DNA of 64,000 bases. Source: Acorus gramineus. Its lineage: Eukaryota; Streptophyta; Magnoliopsida; Acorales; Acoraceae. Positions 35,521 through 48,776 of this stretch are shown here, in pieces. The notes beneath the pieces were generated by a model. It did not search any database. It worked only from the letters and a program-made list of their open reading frames with translations, and had not been told where the DNA came from. Both the position numbers and the translations under genes were made by a program. The stretch covers positions 26,708,843-26,772,842 of the forward strand of contig CM060847.1 of assembly GCA_030737835.1 (NCBI GenBank), in the 5' to 3' direction. Each line of letters opens with the position of its first letter. The stretch's first letter is position 1.

Positions 35521-36596
35521 GCTTTCAATTCAAATTCGCAACCTTTCAAGAAAAAAGAAAGGCATTGTTGGTAAATTCTGAAGAATTACAGTCTTTGTGA
35601 AGAGACCTTTGGCTAAACAGTATTCAAATTTTTAAAAATAAAATTTTAAAAAATAATATATGTTATTTTTATTACATGCACAAACGCAAAGTGTTAAATA
35701 CATCTAATAATGTACCTTATGCGCGCTACAGCCCACGCCACACGCATGCGTGTGGTATCACTTTTACCTTTGTCTTTTCAAGACACAACTCAATAAGTGA
35801 GCCATTGTATAAGGTGATAAAAACTTACATTTTATATAATCGATGTGGGATTATTTCGTTTTGCATTACAATCTATTCAATATAAACGGTGGGGATGCGG
35901 AATCTAGAACCCCATTTGAATATGTGTTTGCGTGTTTGTGCACCATGAAATCCACACGAACGCGGATCCAGACGGACGCACCCTCAGCCCTAATGACGAC
36001 ATTGGGGAGACATGTTTGTTCTTGAGCAGTGCCTATGCATGTGGATTGGAATAAAAAACAAAAAAAAGGGGAAGAATCAGATCACATGTTCTTGCATCAT
36101 GTGAATTTACAGTCTGTGATTCCATTTCATTTTATTATTTAACTTATTGGAATAGACATGGATTTGTCTCAGAATATTGTTAGGTATCTTTCTTTTCATC
36201 AATTCTGGAGAGCAGAACAGCAGCTGCAGCTGCCTAAGCCTTGGTTAGTAAGGGCTAAAAGTCAAAGATTCAACTCTAGTGTCAAACCAATCCAGTAGTA
36301 CCAAATGTAACAGAAAAAACATATGAAATCTCTGTTTCACGTGCATGTTAAACCTACCAGCCAACATTATTATCGATGGAGAAGGTACAATCCAACACAG
36401 AGAAACGGTGTTACGTACTTGGAAAATTGGAAAAATGTTGCATCTAATTTATTTTACAATTTAAAACTCAATTCATTTATATTATCATTTTATGTAAAAA
36501 TTATATATATCATATAATGAGCTATATAAGTATATATTCTTATGAATTGAATGATATCATTTATAAAAAATGTAAATTTTTTTTAATGAATTATAT
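35521..36596. other. AT-rich unique sequence, no gene recognised
   Basis: Small frames only. Nothing matched a known family by eye. Confidence 0.4.
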
Positions 36597-36630
36597 ATAT
36601 CTCGTTCCAGTTCTCACTGGAACGAGATAT
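36597..36630. repeat. Perfect 15-bp hairpin with 4-nt loop
   Basis: ATATCTCGTTCCAGT (36597-36611), loop TCTC, ACTGGAACGAGATAT (36616-36630). It is probably the collapsed or junction form of a MITE terminus, because ATATCTCGTT and GACTGTATTTT recur in nearby AT-rich repeats (about 32660-32690, 39620). Confidence 0.85.
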
Positions 36631-36671
36631 TTTAGACTGTATTTTGCTATTCTCTCACATTGAATTTTTTT

Positions 36672-38383
36672 GAAAAAAATCGATATAACTTTCTAGAAAG
36701 TTAGTTAAATCAGTTTTAGTTCCTGTAAAATTGAAAAATCTTTACATGTCCTCATAAAATATATATGATTAATGGATTTAGTCCCTGAGTTAAATTACTC
36801 CAATAAATATATTCAAATAAGTTCCTACATGAAAAATTCGATTTAGTCTTTTTTATAACAAAAATGCCTTAGCTTTTTCTTGAAAATTTTTTTGCTATCC
36901 TATGCTCACTAAGGGTTAAAATAATAATAATAATAATAAATAAAATAAATAAAAATTTGATGTAGCTCCATGAAAATTTATGAAAATCGAAAAAGGTCCC
37001 TGTAAAATCAGTAAATACCCTTAAAGTCAATCACAAATCTGGTTAGTATATTACAATAATTTATTAAGTAAATTTTAATATACTATTACAATAATTTATC
37101 AATGTATGTTAGAGTCAACCACAGATCTAGTTACTTTTGGTTACGGTGGAGACTGAAATAAATATTATTTAGGGTTAAAGACATCTAAGTCCTTACAAAC
37201 ATGAGAAAACCCATATAAGTCCCTATTAAAATTGGGACAGACGTACAAGTCCCTGAAAACTCAAAAAAACCCAATTATTATCCCTGAGTTAAAATTTCAT
37301 CCAAACTTAACGGAATATTCCTATAATATTCCATCACATATAATTGTGTTGACATTGAAGTCCTTATAAACAGTCATAAAGACAAATTAATCCCTGCAAA
37401 AGATAAAATTGTCCCTAAAATTGTGTACACATTACTGTCCCTATAAATAATCATAAAGAAAATTAATCCCCGCAAAAGATAAAATTGTCCCTGAAAGACT
37501 TTTACATTTAATTGAATAGACATTACAGTATTTATAAACAATCGTAAAGCCAAATTGGTCCCTGTAAAAGACAAAAATACCCCTGAAGGATTTTGATATT
37601 TAATTGTGTAAAAATTGAGTCCTTATAAACAATCATAAAGACAAATAATATAATTTTTTTATTTATTTTTTCATCTTCTATCTTATCAATCACACTCCAC
37701 CTGAAGATCACAATTTAGATGTAAAACTAATATTTTAACCGGTAGACAGGGGCATTTTGGTCTTTTACAGGGACCATTTTGTCTTTACGATTATTTATAA
37801 GGACTATAATGTTTATCCAATTAAATATAAAAATCTTTCAGGGGCAATTTTGTCTTTTGTAGGGACTAATTTATCTTTATGACTGTTTATAAGGACTTCA
37901 ATGTCTATACAATTATATGTGATTGAATATTCTGATAATATTCCGTTAAGTTTGGATGGAAATTTAACTCAGGGATGATAATTGGATTTTTCTGAGTTTT
38001 CAGGGACTCGTACGTCTGTCCCAATTTTAGTAGGGACTTATATGGGTTTTCCCATGTTTGTAGGGACTTAGATGTCTTTAACCCTATTATTTAATAAGAT
38101 AAGATTTGAGGGGATTTTTTTTTTATTTTATAGGGACATTTTTCCATCTTCATAAGTTTCTAAGGAGCTATATCGATTTTTCAAAAATAAGAGGTGATGG
38201 CAGTTTGATAATTTTTAATGTATAGTTAAAGTTAACCAATTAACTATGGTTAATTGAGGGTGACGGTAGGGATCCAAAATGATATTTTTTTAATAACATA
38301 TGGACTTATGATGATTTTCTAATTTTACAGGGATTAAAACGGATATAGCTAATTTTCCTGCGAGTTATATCGATTTTTCCCCC
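36672..38383. mobile_element. Outer long-TIR element (Mutator-like, non-autonomous)
   Basis: GAAAAAAATCGATATAACT at 36672 is mirrored by AGTTATATCGATTTTTCCC ending about 38383. Further matching pairs lie inwards (TTCCTGTAAAATTGAAAA and TTTTCTAATTTTACAGGG). An 8-bp ATTTTTTT flank at 36664-36671 is repeated at 38384-38391. No transposase frame. It is interrupted by the element 37172-38084. Confidence 0.7.
37172..38084. mobile_element. Inner Mutator-like non-autonomous element with perfect 9-bp TSD
   Basis: GGGTTAAAGACATCTAAGTCC at 37172 is mirrored by the segment ending TTTAACCC at 38084. The arms are about 250 bp, followed by subterminal repeats with TCCCTATAAATAATCATAAAG-like units. The 9-bp TSD TATTATTTA is exact at 37163-37171 and 38085-38093. 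Size 913 bp. The 9-bp TSD and GGG-start long TIR are Mutator hallmarks. Confidence 0.88.
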
Positions 38384-38544
38384 ATTTTTTTATAGTCAAT
38401 AACATGATTTAAATGATGAAAACATGAATTAGCAGTGCTATGCGAAGGCTATTTCTGACTGGTCAATGGATCATACATGTTACTGGCATAACCATGGTTG
38501 TAATCTGATGCTTGTAAACTTTTCAAATAATTAAGCATTGATCG

Positions 38545-38890
38545 TAGTTCATACATAGTTGCACTCCAGTCGTTCTTTTGTCTGTGCTTTTAAAACAAGA
38601 CCATGTTAATCTAATTACCTGATCATGGAGCAAGTAAAATGCAAAAATTCAGTTTATCTCTGTAAGAGGGCATGAAATTATATATAGTGCATAACCTACA
38701 CTGGTAAAATCTCAAGTTAACCTAATCATAGTACATAATTGCACTCCAGTCTCTCTTTTGTCTGTGCTTTAAAAACAAAACCATGCTAAACAAAAACAAA
38801 ATTCATTTATCTCTGTAGGAGGCATGAAATTATATAGTGCATAACCTACAATCATAGTGTCATAGTGGTAAAATCTCAAGTTCGAATCAT
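38545..38890. repeat. Tandem duplication, about 180-bp period
   Basis: GCACTCCAGTC...CTTTTGTCTGTGCTTT...GGCATGAAATTATATA...GTGCATAACCTACA occurs from about 38571 and again from about 38751. The second copy has lost a segment in the middle. Confidence 0.8.
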
Positions 38891-38891
38891 A

Positions 38892-40825
38892 GAGCAGTTG
38901 TGAAATAGTTGTCAAAATTTTTTGACATTGGAGGACAAAGAAGAGGCATTTTGTGTGTGAAGCTACAGCTAATATGACAAAAGTGAAAATGAAAAATGTG
39001 CGGATAGCAAATGTGAATCTATAGAGATTCCACCAAAAGAAAAAAATGTGAATAGATAATATGACAAAAGTGAAAGTGAATCTATAGCATATGTGTGGAT
39101 ACAAACGTATCAAGTAGGCCTGGTCTATTTATTTCTCTAGCTGGGTAACAATGGGGGGTCTTTTGTATTGGTGTGGGATTTCTAATCCTTGGTATTTCCC
39201 ATCATGGCAGATTCTCCATTTTGATCCATTGTAAAGAATAATGTACATGTACAAATCCTCTTTTATAGCAATATAAATTTGATTACCAATAAATAAATAG
39301 ATAAACTGAAAGTGGAAACAGAGGTCTGTAATATAATTTTCCGGGAGTCTCTGTTTTTTTTTCGTTTTAGGAGACCGAACTTTGCATGAGAGTTGGTCTG
39401 GTGAAAGAATTAGTTTGTATGTACGCTTTTTTTCCAAATTCTCAGTATCCTTTCATGGATGAGTTATGTTATACTCGGTCATTTTTACAAGCACAAATGC
39501 AGTCTTATATACTTCGTTAGTATCTCCTACTTATTGTTTCAAAGTATATACTTCACTAAAAAAATTCACATTTTTTATATATAATATATATATATGACCG
39601 AGTATAACATTTTCTTATATATCTCGTTAGTATAACATTTCACATTTCATATATTATATATTATATATAATATATAAGATTTATTGAAATATAAACTTTA
39701 CATTTCACAAAATATTATATCTTATTAAATGAGGTATATGAAGTTTTTTTTTAAATAAAAACTTGTACACTCTGCATTTTGAACTCTAAAATGGACTGAG
39801 TATAACATTTTCTTTCGTGGATTGGGGAAAATGAGTTTGGGCATTTTCCAAAGTCCCAAACATTCTTATTCTTTGTGGATTGCTCTTTATTTTAGGCTCC
39901 AGACTTCACCATTTTTATGGAAAATGATATGTTCAGGTCTGTGTGCAATCATACCCACGGCCTTCACCATTTTTTTTTAAAAAGTATATAGTTGTCCCAT
40001 AAAGTACATAATTTTCTAAAAAAAATGTGAAGTGTAGCATCATTCACTAGTCTATTTTTTTTTTGAAATTAAAAATATTAATTTACACCCATTACGATAG
40101 TACAATATATACTAAGCGCAGTGTATATTACACTATCATACTGTATAGGTGATTGGGGGAACTTTTTCTATACTACATATGGGGTTGCAAAATAGATCGA
40201 GTGTATCAATACTAAAAAATACTATTGGACTTTATCTTGTTTGATTTGGATACTTGGCTTATATATGGAAATGCACTATATACAGAATTGGTTTGACGGA
40301 TAACAGGGTAAATTCCTTTGTAGGCTAGGTTTCTAATCGAAATAATTCATCTTCCGGATGTATTCAACATTGAAGTTTATTTGCATTTTGGCCTCGATTG
40401 TTGGGATCATTTAGTAGGAGAGATGTAACCAAATCTTTCAGAGTTGTTGATTTCACAAAATCAAGTATACAGCATACCAGAGGAATTGTGGGCACCATTC
40501 AGACAAGACATGACAGAAGCCTCTAAAAGCTGAAGCTTCACAGGAAGTGTCTGAAATAACCCAACACTTGAGATGAAAGAGATGAAAGATAGCATACCTA
40601 GCCAATCTGAATGTGCACTATTTAAGTATCCTGAACAACTGAAAGCCCATGTTTGGGTCGCAGAATAAAAGAGGAATAAAGATAAATAGGAAAGAATAAG
40701 CCCTAAAAATTTTTGTTTGCAAGAAATAAGTGGATACAACTATACTAGAATATGTGATAATAAATTGATATTGGTATTCCAAATCCCTTTCTTACGCCAC
40801 CCAATTTATTACATAGGTATATTTG
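38892..40825. other. AT-rich sequence, no gene recognised
   Basis: Contains AT-rich MITE-like fragments near 39470-39800 (GAGTATAACATTT and complements recur). Frames at 39129-39437 and 40461-40739 (minus) have no recognisable similarity. Confidence 0.4.
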
Positions 40826-41417
40826 TCACCTATTGAGGGGTGAGGGTGAGGGTGTAGTGGGTTGGCGGTAGCGACCCACTGGATTGTATAGTTGTTACCA
40901 TTTTGTGGCTTTTAAATATGAGATTGTGGAATAATAATATCTGGTGGTTAATATAATTGTGATGCATGGGTTGTGCTGTTCACTGAGCGTGTGCCTCACC
41001 CCTCTTATAATATTATTTCTCCAGTGTCATGTGAGTCGGATCTGGAGGAGGAGCTCCCCGAGGGACTTCATCTGTAGTGGAGTAGCGCCACGTCCTGCGA
41101 GTATCAGAGGCTATCAGCATCCCTTTTCATTGTATGTATAATATTCTGTGCTTGGGCACGCGTTTGTATTGTATTTGGATATCTTTGTATATATTGGCTC
41201 TCACAGGACAGTTGATTATGTATCGAGTCTGTAATATGTTTTTGGATTACAGATTCAGTCTTTTAGCTTCCGCTATTTGTGTATATATCATGTCAGTCCT
41301 GCTTTTGTCTGTGTTGTCATTTTAGCTGTTGTGTGAGTATGTTATTGAACTCTTGTTTAGACTGATATCATATATACACTTGCCGCGTCCCGGGGACGGC
41401 CGCCCTGGGGCGTGACA
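40826..41417 (+). mobile_element. 5'-truncated Tekay-like LTR
   Basis: Begins within the G4-type array (TGAGGGGTGAGGGTGAGGG at about 40835), continues through the conserved CACTGAGCGTGTGCCTCACC block, and ends GGGGCGTGACA at 41417. The upstream 2.5 kb of the LTR, including promoter and GC core, is missing. The subfamily is the one with the GGCCGCC block. Confidence 0.88.
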
Positions 41418-41419
41418 CG

Positions 41420-41657
41420 ACCACCTCAACCACCACCACCACTACCACCACCTCCTCAGCCCTCCTATGGCTGCAAATCAGGGGGGAAAAGATCATGAAA
41501 AGGGAGCTTGAGAGAGAGGAGATCAACAACATAACACACCCACACAAACCTCACTTGCACTTGCACCTTCTCCTTCTCTTCTCTTTGAGGAGTTTTTACA
41601 AACACATGGGGGGCTTGAGAGAGAGGAAGGGAGAGCAAGATTTAGACGTGGGAGTGA

Positions 41658-41697
<40 letters not shown>

Positions 41698-42203
41698 ATT
41701 TTGGGCACAAATAAATATCTAAAGAGGGATGGAAATGACTAAGTCGTCCTTGACCAGAAATTCTGCGCATGCTTTACTGAAACAGCCATAACTTCCTCAA
41801 TATAGCTCCGAATTGCACAATTCCAAGTCCGTTGGAAATCTAAGAAGATTATATACAACTTTCATGTTTATGCCAAGATTAAATAATCTCTCCAGATATT
41901 CCGAAATTAGAGCTAAACATAGAATAGGACTTCTGCCAGAATTTCCCTCCCCGGGGTATACTTGGTAAAATACCCATAACTTTTACTACAGGAATCCAGT
42001 TGATCTAATTCTACTTTTGTACGAAAGATAACTCAAAACTGGACATCTCATAATAAAATCATATTTAAACCTCTTCATCTTGGATTTTAACAAAATCAAA
42101 TCCAAATACCAAATTGGAAATACATAACTTAGAAAAAAAAATTATGTAGCCCAAATTCTCGATCAGAGTGCTCCAAATGACACAGGCACAACAATATACG
42201 ATA
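41420..42203 (-). repeat. Left arm of an 0.8-kb inverted repeat (LTR-like)
   Basis: CCACCTCAACC...CTCCAAATGACACAGGCACAACA is the reverse complement, with small indels, of 60965-61735. Part of it (about 41780-42120) is homologous to 2310-2640 in the diverged solo LTR, so it is probably an LTR fragment (U3 side). A (GA)n microsatellite lies at 41656-41694. Confidence 0.85.
41656..41694. repeat. (GA)n microsatellite
   Basis: Nearly pure GA run. It is mirrored by a (CT)n run at 61460-61489 in the opposite arm. Confidence 0.95.
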
Positions 42204-42290
42204 TACATAAACCATATTTGAAAACCTAGTAATCACATAAATCCATAGCATGAGGGAATTGAATATTTCACAAACATAACCACCTAATAG

Positions 42291-45200
42291 TGTCACGCCC
42301 CAGGGCGGCCGTCCCCGGGACGCGACAAGTGTATATATAATATCAGAATCTACACAGGAGGTCAATAATATATCATACACAAACAACCAGAATGACACAC
42401 AGACAACAAAGAGGCTGACATGATATATACACCAAATGCGGAAGCAAAATACTGAATCTGTAAATAAACATACTACAGACTCGATACTCAATCATCTGTC
42501 CTGTGAGAGCAAATATACAGAAATACAACTAAATATATACAAACGCGTGCCAAGCACGGAAATAAAATACATACACTCAAGAAGGGACGCTGATAGCCTC
42601 TAGCACTCGCGGAACGTAGCGCTGCTCCGCTACTGAAGGAATCCCTCGGAAAGCTCCTACTACTGCTCCGGCTCCAACTCAGGCACAGTGGCAACTGGGG
42701 AAAAACATATGCGAGGGGTGAGCCGCACGCTCAGTGAGCGAACAGCACAACCCATGCATCACAGACAATATTGACCACTATCCAGATCTTAATAATCCAC
42801 AATCTCTTATTAACAACCACAAAATGGTAACAAATACTCAAACTAGTGGGTCGCTCAATCGCCAACCCACTACACCCTCACCCTCACCCTTCAATGGGTG
42901 ACATAGGATTTTGGGACTGATAATCATCCAATCACAACACCAATGGGTCGTTCATCGCCAACCCACTACACCCTCACCCTCACCCTACCACGGGTGACAT
43001 AGGATTTTGGGACTGACTAGGCTGTTGGTCACCCTTGGTCCACCGATAGTCTCTCCTCCACTCCGTAGGCCGCTTGGTCTACTCCCACTTTCAGCACAGT
43101 CCGAAACCAAATCAGGAGGTGCCTACTGATGGGAGCCCTCACCCACAACTTCAGCACAGTCCAAAACCAAATCAGGAGGCGCCTACTGATGGGAACCCTT
43201 GGAAGGGACGGCCTTTCTAACGCTGGGGTAGCCTCTACCGGATCCAACGAAGGGGACAGAACAGCCTATCCATACGCATATGATCCACTCGGATCCGCCG
43301 ACAAAGCATCTCTACAATTCTAATGTCCTGAATTCCTCGGAATTCCTCCAGGGCGCATAACCAAGATGCGGGGAACATACACAATAATTAGCAAGGGTGG
43401 AATATCATTGGGGGAAAGAAACTTGGGAGGGCAGCGTGAGTTCCCGATATAGGACACCCCGACAACCAAACAAGGAACACGGAGTACCCTAGCCCGGGTC
43501 TCACCGCTGTCCTCGCGAGGCCCCTCCCCTATAATATTCACTAATTATGCTAATAATCATATAATTTGGTATAACATTTCTTATAATATTATTGGGACAA
43601 GAAACCTTGGGAGGGCAGCGTGAGTTCCCGATACAGGACACCCCGACAACCAAACAAGGAACACGGAGTACCCTAACCCGGGTCTCAGTGTTGACCTCGC
43701 AAGGCTCCTCCCTATAATATTATCTAAGGCATGCAGTTTATCACACACTAGCATTTAATTTAATAAATAAACTAGTAGGACACATGCATAGGCCAATGCT
43801 TCCTAGCATGAGAAACAGGGGGACATGATGCATGGCTCATACACATATCCTAAGGGTGCAAGTCCCTAACATGCAAAGTCTAGGGTAGCATGCATTCTAC
43901 ATTTAAATCATGCTCGCATGGAATACACATTACAATAGGTTAATATAAATCCATGGTGCCCCAGGAGAGGTCGGTATACGCCCAAATGCGTATAACGCCT
44001 CTCTACTGGGTTGGATTGTCCCACTCACCGAAAATCGGGTCGTCGCGTGACCGCCCGTCAAAATCTACAAGACAGACATTTATACGGTGAGTTAAATACA
44101 CAAATACATCAAAATACTCACAAAATACACCAAAAGAACCCAACACTCGGGCAAACGTACATACGGCCCGTACGCACGTTAGCCCGAGCACTCCGACTCA
44201 CTCCTGCACCCCCGGCAACCACCCGCACGGCCACCCGCCCTCGGATGCACCGCCGCGCCTCAGCCCGCGCGCCCAGGCGCACCGCCGGGTCCCTACCCGA
44301 ACGCCTGGACCCGCAGCCGAGCCACCCGGTGCGCCGCGCGCCCACTGCGCCTCGCCGCAGCAGCCCGCGCGCACACCGCACGCCCCGCGCGCACCACGCG
44401 CGCACACCGCACGCCCCGCGCGCACCACGCGAGCACACCGCACGCCCCGCGCGCCCAGCGCCTCGCCCCGCGCGCACCACCAGCCCCGTCCCGCGCGCAC
44501 TCCGCACGCACCACCAGCATCTACCCGCGCGCACACCCGTGCCTCTGCCCAGCGCCCCGCGCGCATGCTCCCCTGCGGTGCCCAACGCTCAGCACCCTCG
44601 CCCAGCACCCGGTATCCACGACCCAGCGCCCAGCACCCTGGACCCTCACCCACGTCCACGCGCACGCCCGCGCAACACGTGCCTAGTGCGCCTGGCAGCA
44701 CGCGCCCAACGCGCCTGCCAGCCTGCCAGCGCTGCTGCCCGCGCTGCCTGCCTGCGCGCATCGCCGAGTGGCCTGAGCACCGCTCGCCTGCATGCCTGGG
44801 CATAGCCCGCCTGATGCCTGAGCGCCCCCTGCCAGCTGCCCGTGCATGGCCTGCCCAGCCGGCCCGCCCTGCTCGCACAGCCCGCAGCCATCCTGCTCCA
44901 CACACCTCCCCTGCACCCCCCGAGCGCATGCCCGCGCGCGCGCACGCGCTCGCGCGCCCGGCAAACTGGTGCACCTGCTCCCAGCCTACCCGAGCTAGTC
45001 CTACCCAGCTCGCCTAGCACGCCCAGCGCCAACCCGAGCGCACCCCCGCGCGCGCCCTGCCGCTGCTCGCCTGCTGCGCCTGCCTGAGCGCTGCTCGTGC
45101 TGCCTGCTGCCCGGGACTGCAAGCCCCCATGCCCGAGCACCTCCACCACCCATCCAACGGCCTCCGACCGCCCCCAACCACTTCTGACAGCCACCCACAG

Positions 45201-45867
45201 CCGCCGACCACCACCCAACCCCAAAACCAACCTCCTAACATACATCTATACAAGAAAAGAGAGGAAAAGAGGCTTACCAAGGGGAGGAAGAGATGTTCGG
45301 TTGCTCTCCGCGCACCGAAACCTCTCCCAAAAGGCTTCCAACGCCCGGATCTACTCCCACCTCCGAAATGGCTCAAATCAAGGAAGAAGAGAGGGGGGAT
45401 GGAGGGGCAAATCTCACCGGAATCCGGATTTGAAAGCACCGGGGTGTAGATCGGGACCCGATCTACACTTCCTATGCTTTAGGTTTTAAGCTTTGAGGGC
45501 TCTAAGGGGCTCAAAAGCTTGAAAAATGGAGAAGGAGAGAGAGAAAGCTAAGGGAAGAAGATGATGAATAGTGACAACAAGTTTTTAGATCTCACTATAT
45601 ATAGCAAGTCACTTAAAATACCCGGATACGCCCCGGAACTGTGAAATTTCAGAAACGTTACCGGAATTCGATGAAATTTTCATGAGAGGCTTAAAATGGC
45701 ACCAGGACACCAAATATGCAGTTAGATTTTCAATCGGAGTTCTCTAACTCAGGACGATAGCTAACAGTCCAAAAATTAGCGGTTCCGATCGAAAATCGAA
45801 AAAAAATGAAAAACTGCTAGAACGCTCCAACGGTTACCAGCAGGCTAAAAGTGACACATATATAAAA
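42291..45867 (-). mobile_element. Solo LTR D, Tekay-like gypsy (3577 bp)
   Basis: TGTCACGCCC at 42291; the right end is CATATATAAAA, where the usual CA terminus has mutated to AA. TSD AATAG at 42286-42290 and 45868-45872. It contains the duplicated block GGGAGGGCAGCGTGAGTTCCCGA (43430 and 43613), the G4-type array (about 42866-42990) and the GC-rich core (about 44170-45130). Confidence 0.93.
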
Positions 45868-45872
45868 AATAG

Positions 45873-46475
45873 TGTTGGAGCTACATATCATGTCATGCTA
45901 CAATAAAATTCTTCAGAATATTCAACATTCCCCAATCCAAAAAAAAAAAAAATGTTTTGGAGCAGTGAATATATACATTATCAATAATGATTTTTGAGCC
46001 CCAATTGGTATACCCCATCCTAAGCCCCATGAGGTGGCAAGTGTGAATTTTCTATATCCCCTAACTAATCTCTTCATTGCTTCCATAACCGGTCTAATAA
46101 TCACGGAGTTAGTTACGATTTTGGAGATCACTTCCCTCTTTTAATATACCAATTCAATTGCACGTCCAAGAAAATAAAAAATCACGAGTTTCATTTTTTT
46201 TTTGCACCGATTGATTTGTCGCAACGAAAACAAACATCATTTTTTTTTTCATTCACATTTGATTGGCGGAGAAGAGAAGATTTAAACGTTTTTTTTTGTG
46301 CGATCTGTTTGTGGTGCAAACATTCAGGTTAGGCCTTTCAGAACCCCCAAAAATTGATGATTTATAATTTTTAGATCCAGTTTATTAGGTGAAATTGAAA
46401 ACAAATATCGAAATCATTTTTTTTTTCTGTTTGATCGATTGAGATTATAAGAATTACACGATTGTGGTGTAAACA
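45873..46475 (+). other. 5' region of the FAR1-type gene
   Basis: AT-rich non-coding DNA with two similar CATTCAGGTTAG sites (about 46320 and 46485), the second being the splice donor of exon 1. No clear TATA box could be picked out of the AT-rich background. Confidence 0.4.
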
Positions 46476-47870
46476 ATGGCGATCCATTCAGGTTAGACTG
46501 TTTTCGATCTGTATAATTCAAATTGATCTGATTTTTTTAATTGTTCCTTTGAATCATCATATACCTTTTTTGTGTTTTACGTGTTGTGTATCTAAATTCT
46601 GATACGTGTTGTGTATCTGAATTCTGATGCATTCTTGTGTTTTACGTATGATCTGTATAATCAGCTTTTTAGTGGTGTGTATTTGTACATACATGCATAT
46701 TAAGTCATTCATCATATTTTATAGCTTTGAATGATCAGTATCCAACTCATTAGATTCAATATTCGGTAGTATTGAATGTGTAGATGTTAATTCCAATTTC
46801 AAATACACGTGTATCTTGATGTTGTTTCCAGCCCTTTTTGAAGTTTGACTTATTATTTATATGGATTTTATTAATGCGTATCTGGTTAATATTTATTTGC
46901 TTATTGTTGTATGTATATAAAGGCTTGAAGGACTTTTTATTGAAAATCTATGTTATGCTAATGGGTTTGTAGACCATTAAATTGTTTGTTTTAGTTTTAA
47001 GTTACAGTATTGTATCTTAATTTTATAACATGTGACAACTTTTCTAATTTTTCAGCAGGCAGCGATGACGATTGTATGGATGACACATGTGAAGACTTAA
47101 TTCATTTGGAAGACATCCATGATCCCTGTGATCTGGAAACTAATTTGATGAATGAATTGTCTGATTTGGTTGATCAGCAAAATGTAGATGAGATTGTAGC
47201 ATGTGTAGAACAGTCTATTCCATCTGTTGGGATGTGTTTTCATTCTGAAGATGAGGTGTGGTTGTTTTATAATAATTTTGCTCACAAGTTTGGATTTGGC
47301 ATTGCCAAGATTCATGGGAAAAATGATGAAAATGGAAGGCAAAGGTTTTTTTCTCTTGCTTGCTGTAGAAATGGGAAGCATGTGCCATCTGGAAAGAATA
47401 CCTTTAATGCCCGATCTTCGATCAAGACTGGTTGTGGTGCCAGGATAAACATCAGTGTGAAGGGAAACGAGTGCTTCTTGATATCAAAAGTGGTTTTAGA
47501 TCATAACCATCATTTAAGCCCCCCTTAAATCTCGGCATTTTGCGTGTCACAGGAAGATTGATCCTATGTCGAAAAGGGTTTTGGATATTAATGACCAAGC
47601 TGGAATTAGAGCATTGAAAAGTTTTAACTCTTTAGTGATTAAGGTTGGCGGTTATGATTGCATATCTTATGAAGAGAAGGATGCTAGGAATTATTTGTCC
47701 AGATCGAGTCTTGCCAGGCTTGGTGGGGGAGACGCTCAAGCTGTGTGTGATTATTTTGTTCGTATGCAAAAGAGGAATCCAAATTTTTTTCACCTTGTTG
47801 ATTTAGATGAGAATTTCATGGTAAGGAATATTTTTTGAGCTGATGCAAGATCTAGAGCTCTATATGAGAT
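46476..47870 (+). pseudogene. FAR1-type MULE transposase, N-terminal part only (broken)
   Basis: Exon 1 is ATGGCGATCCATTCAG (46476-46491) before GTTAG. Intron 46492-47055 ends TTTTTCAG. Exon 2 starts at 47056 in matching phase. It encodes an acidic start, then a FAR1 DNA-binding domain (HSEDEVWLFYNNFAHKFGFG, LACCRNG, TGCGARI, DHNHHLSP; a WRKY-GCM1-like C2-H2 finger). A one-base excess in a C run at about 47518-47524 shifts frame. The reading continues at 47530 with SRHFACHRKID, then FVRMQKRNPNFFHLVDLDE (from about 47758). A TGG-to-TGA change at 47836-47838 ends it, and homology fades by about 47870. The DDE catalytic core is absent, so no transposase can be made. FAR1/FHY3 host proteins share this domain, but the setting favours a MULE. 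Confidence 0.8.
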
Positions 47871-48776
47871 ACATTAAAAATTTAGGTAATAAGCTTTACT
47901 TAATATGTGAAAGATATAGCCAATTTGATATGATTCAATTGAATTAAGATACATTTAAATATAAAGGACCAGATTTTGTTAAGTATGGAAGACAAGCTAC
48001 CTCACAATTACCAGGTACAGTTCATATATTCATCACATTGGAAAATATAATTCAACATGACAGTTGTCTAAAAAGATTTCAGATACATAATATAATTTCA
48101 GATACAGCTGAACTATCTTGATATATTTGTGGTTAAACATGAAGCCTGTATATTTCACAAACACATCTCCAATAAAGATTTTCAGATACACCTTACAAAA
48201 TCTAGATACAGCTCATCTATATGAGATATGTTGTTAAACACAGAATCATAACTGATCAATTGTTCATCGAACATCAACATTACATTGAATATAGAACTTC
48301 ATATTCAAACATTTACAAGGAATTCATTAGGTACTAAGATTCAAATTGTTGTTCATTTATAAACTCCATTCTTTCACTGGTCAATCTTCCATGAACATCT
48401 GCCTGACCATGTGATCTTCGTCTGTATATGTACGGTGCTTGTCATTCAAAAATTTATGCATAATGTGCGCCTTTATTGGTCTACACTGCTTCCTATCAAT
48501 CATATCTGTGGTCACTTGCTCGTTTGCAGCATGTTGTTTCATTATATTCATGATGATTGGCCCACAATCCATTCTGCAACAAATTGATTTTTATTAAAGA
48601 TACAAATAACAATCTGAATTTTGGACTTTCATATTGATTGATACTTACAACATTCGATTTTGCTGCGGTGCTTCTGCCACTGATATGATTTCTCCGTCTT
48701 TGTTTCCAGTGAAGTGTTTTCCAAACTCTTCCCTTTGTTTTTAAATATAGGTATACATAAAAACACATTCAGATAC
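46588..48776. repeat. Dispersed AGATAC/GTATCT hexamers, left block
   Basis: GTATCT at 46588, 46613, 46811, 46878 and 47012; AGATAC at 47947, 48081, 48100, 48184, 48204, 48598 and 48771. All are outside the coding exons. Orientation is consistent within the block: GTATCT in the FAR1 intron, AGATAC from 47947 on. Confidence 0.8.
47871..48380. other. Intergenic region between the convergent FAR1 and Ulp1 genes
   Basis: AT-rich, with five AGATAC hexamers. No coding homology. The lost transposase core would be expected here. Confidence 0.6.

Noticed and set aside
40461-40739. Minus-strand frame of 92 codons with hydrophobic segments
   Set aside because: No recognisable family and no neighbouring exons. 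It could be a fragment of a gene or of a non-coding transcript, but this cannot be supported.
41420-42203. Left arm called as a proven MULE terminal inverted repeat
   Set aside because: The arm is homologous to an LTR at 308-2758 and no TSD is visible, so the repeat is recorded but the TIR claim is left as a hypothesis.
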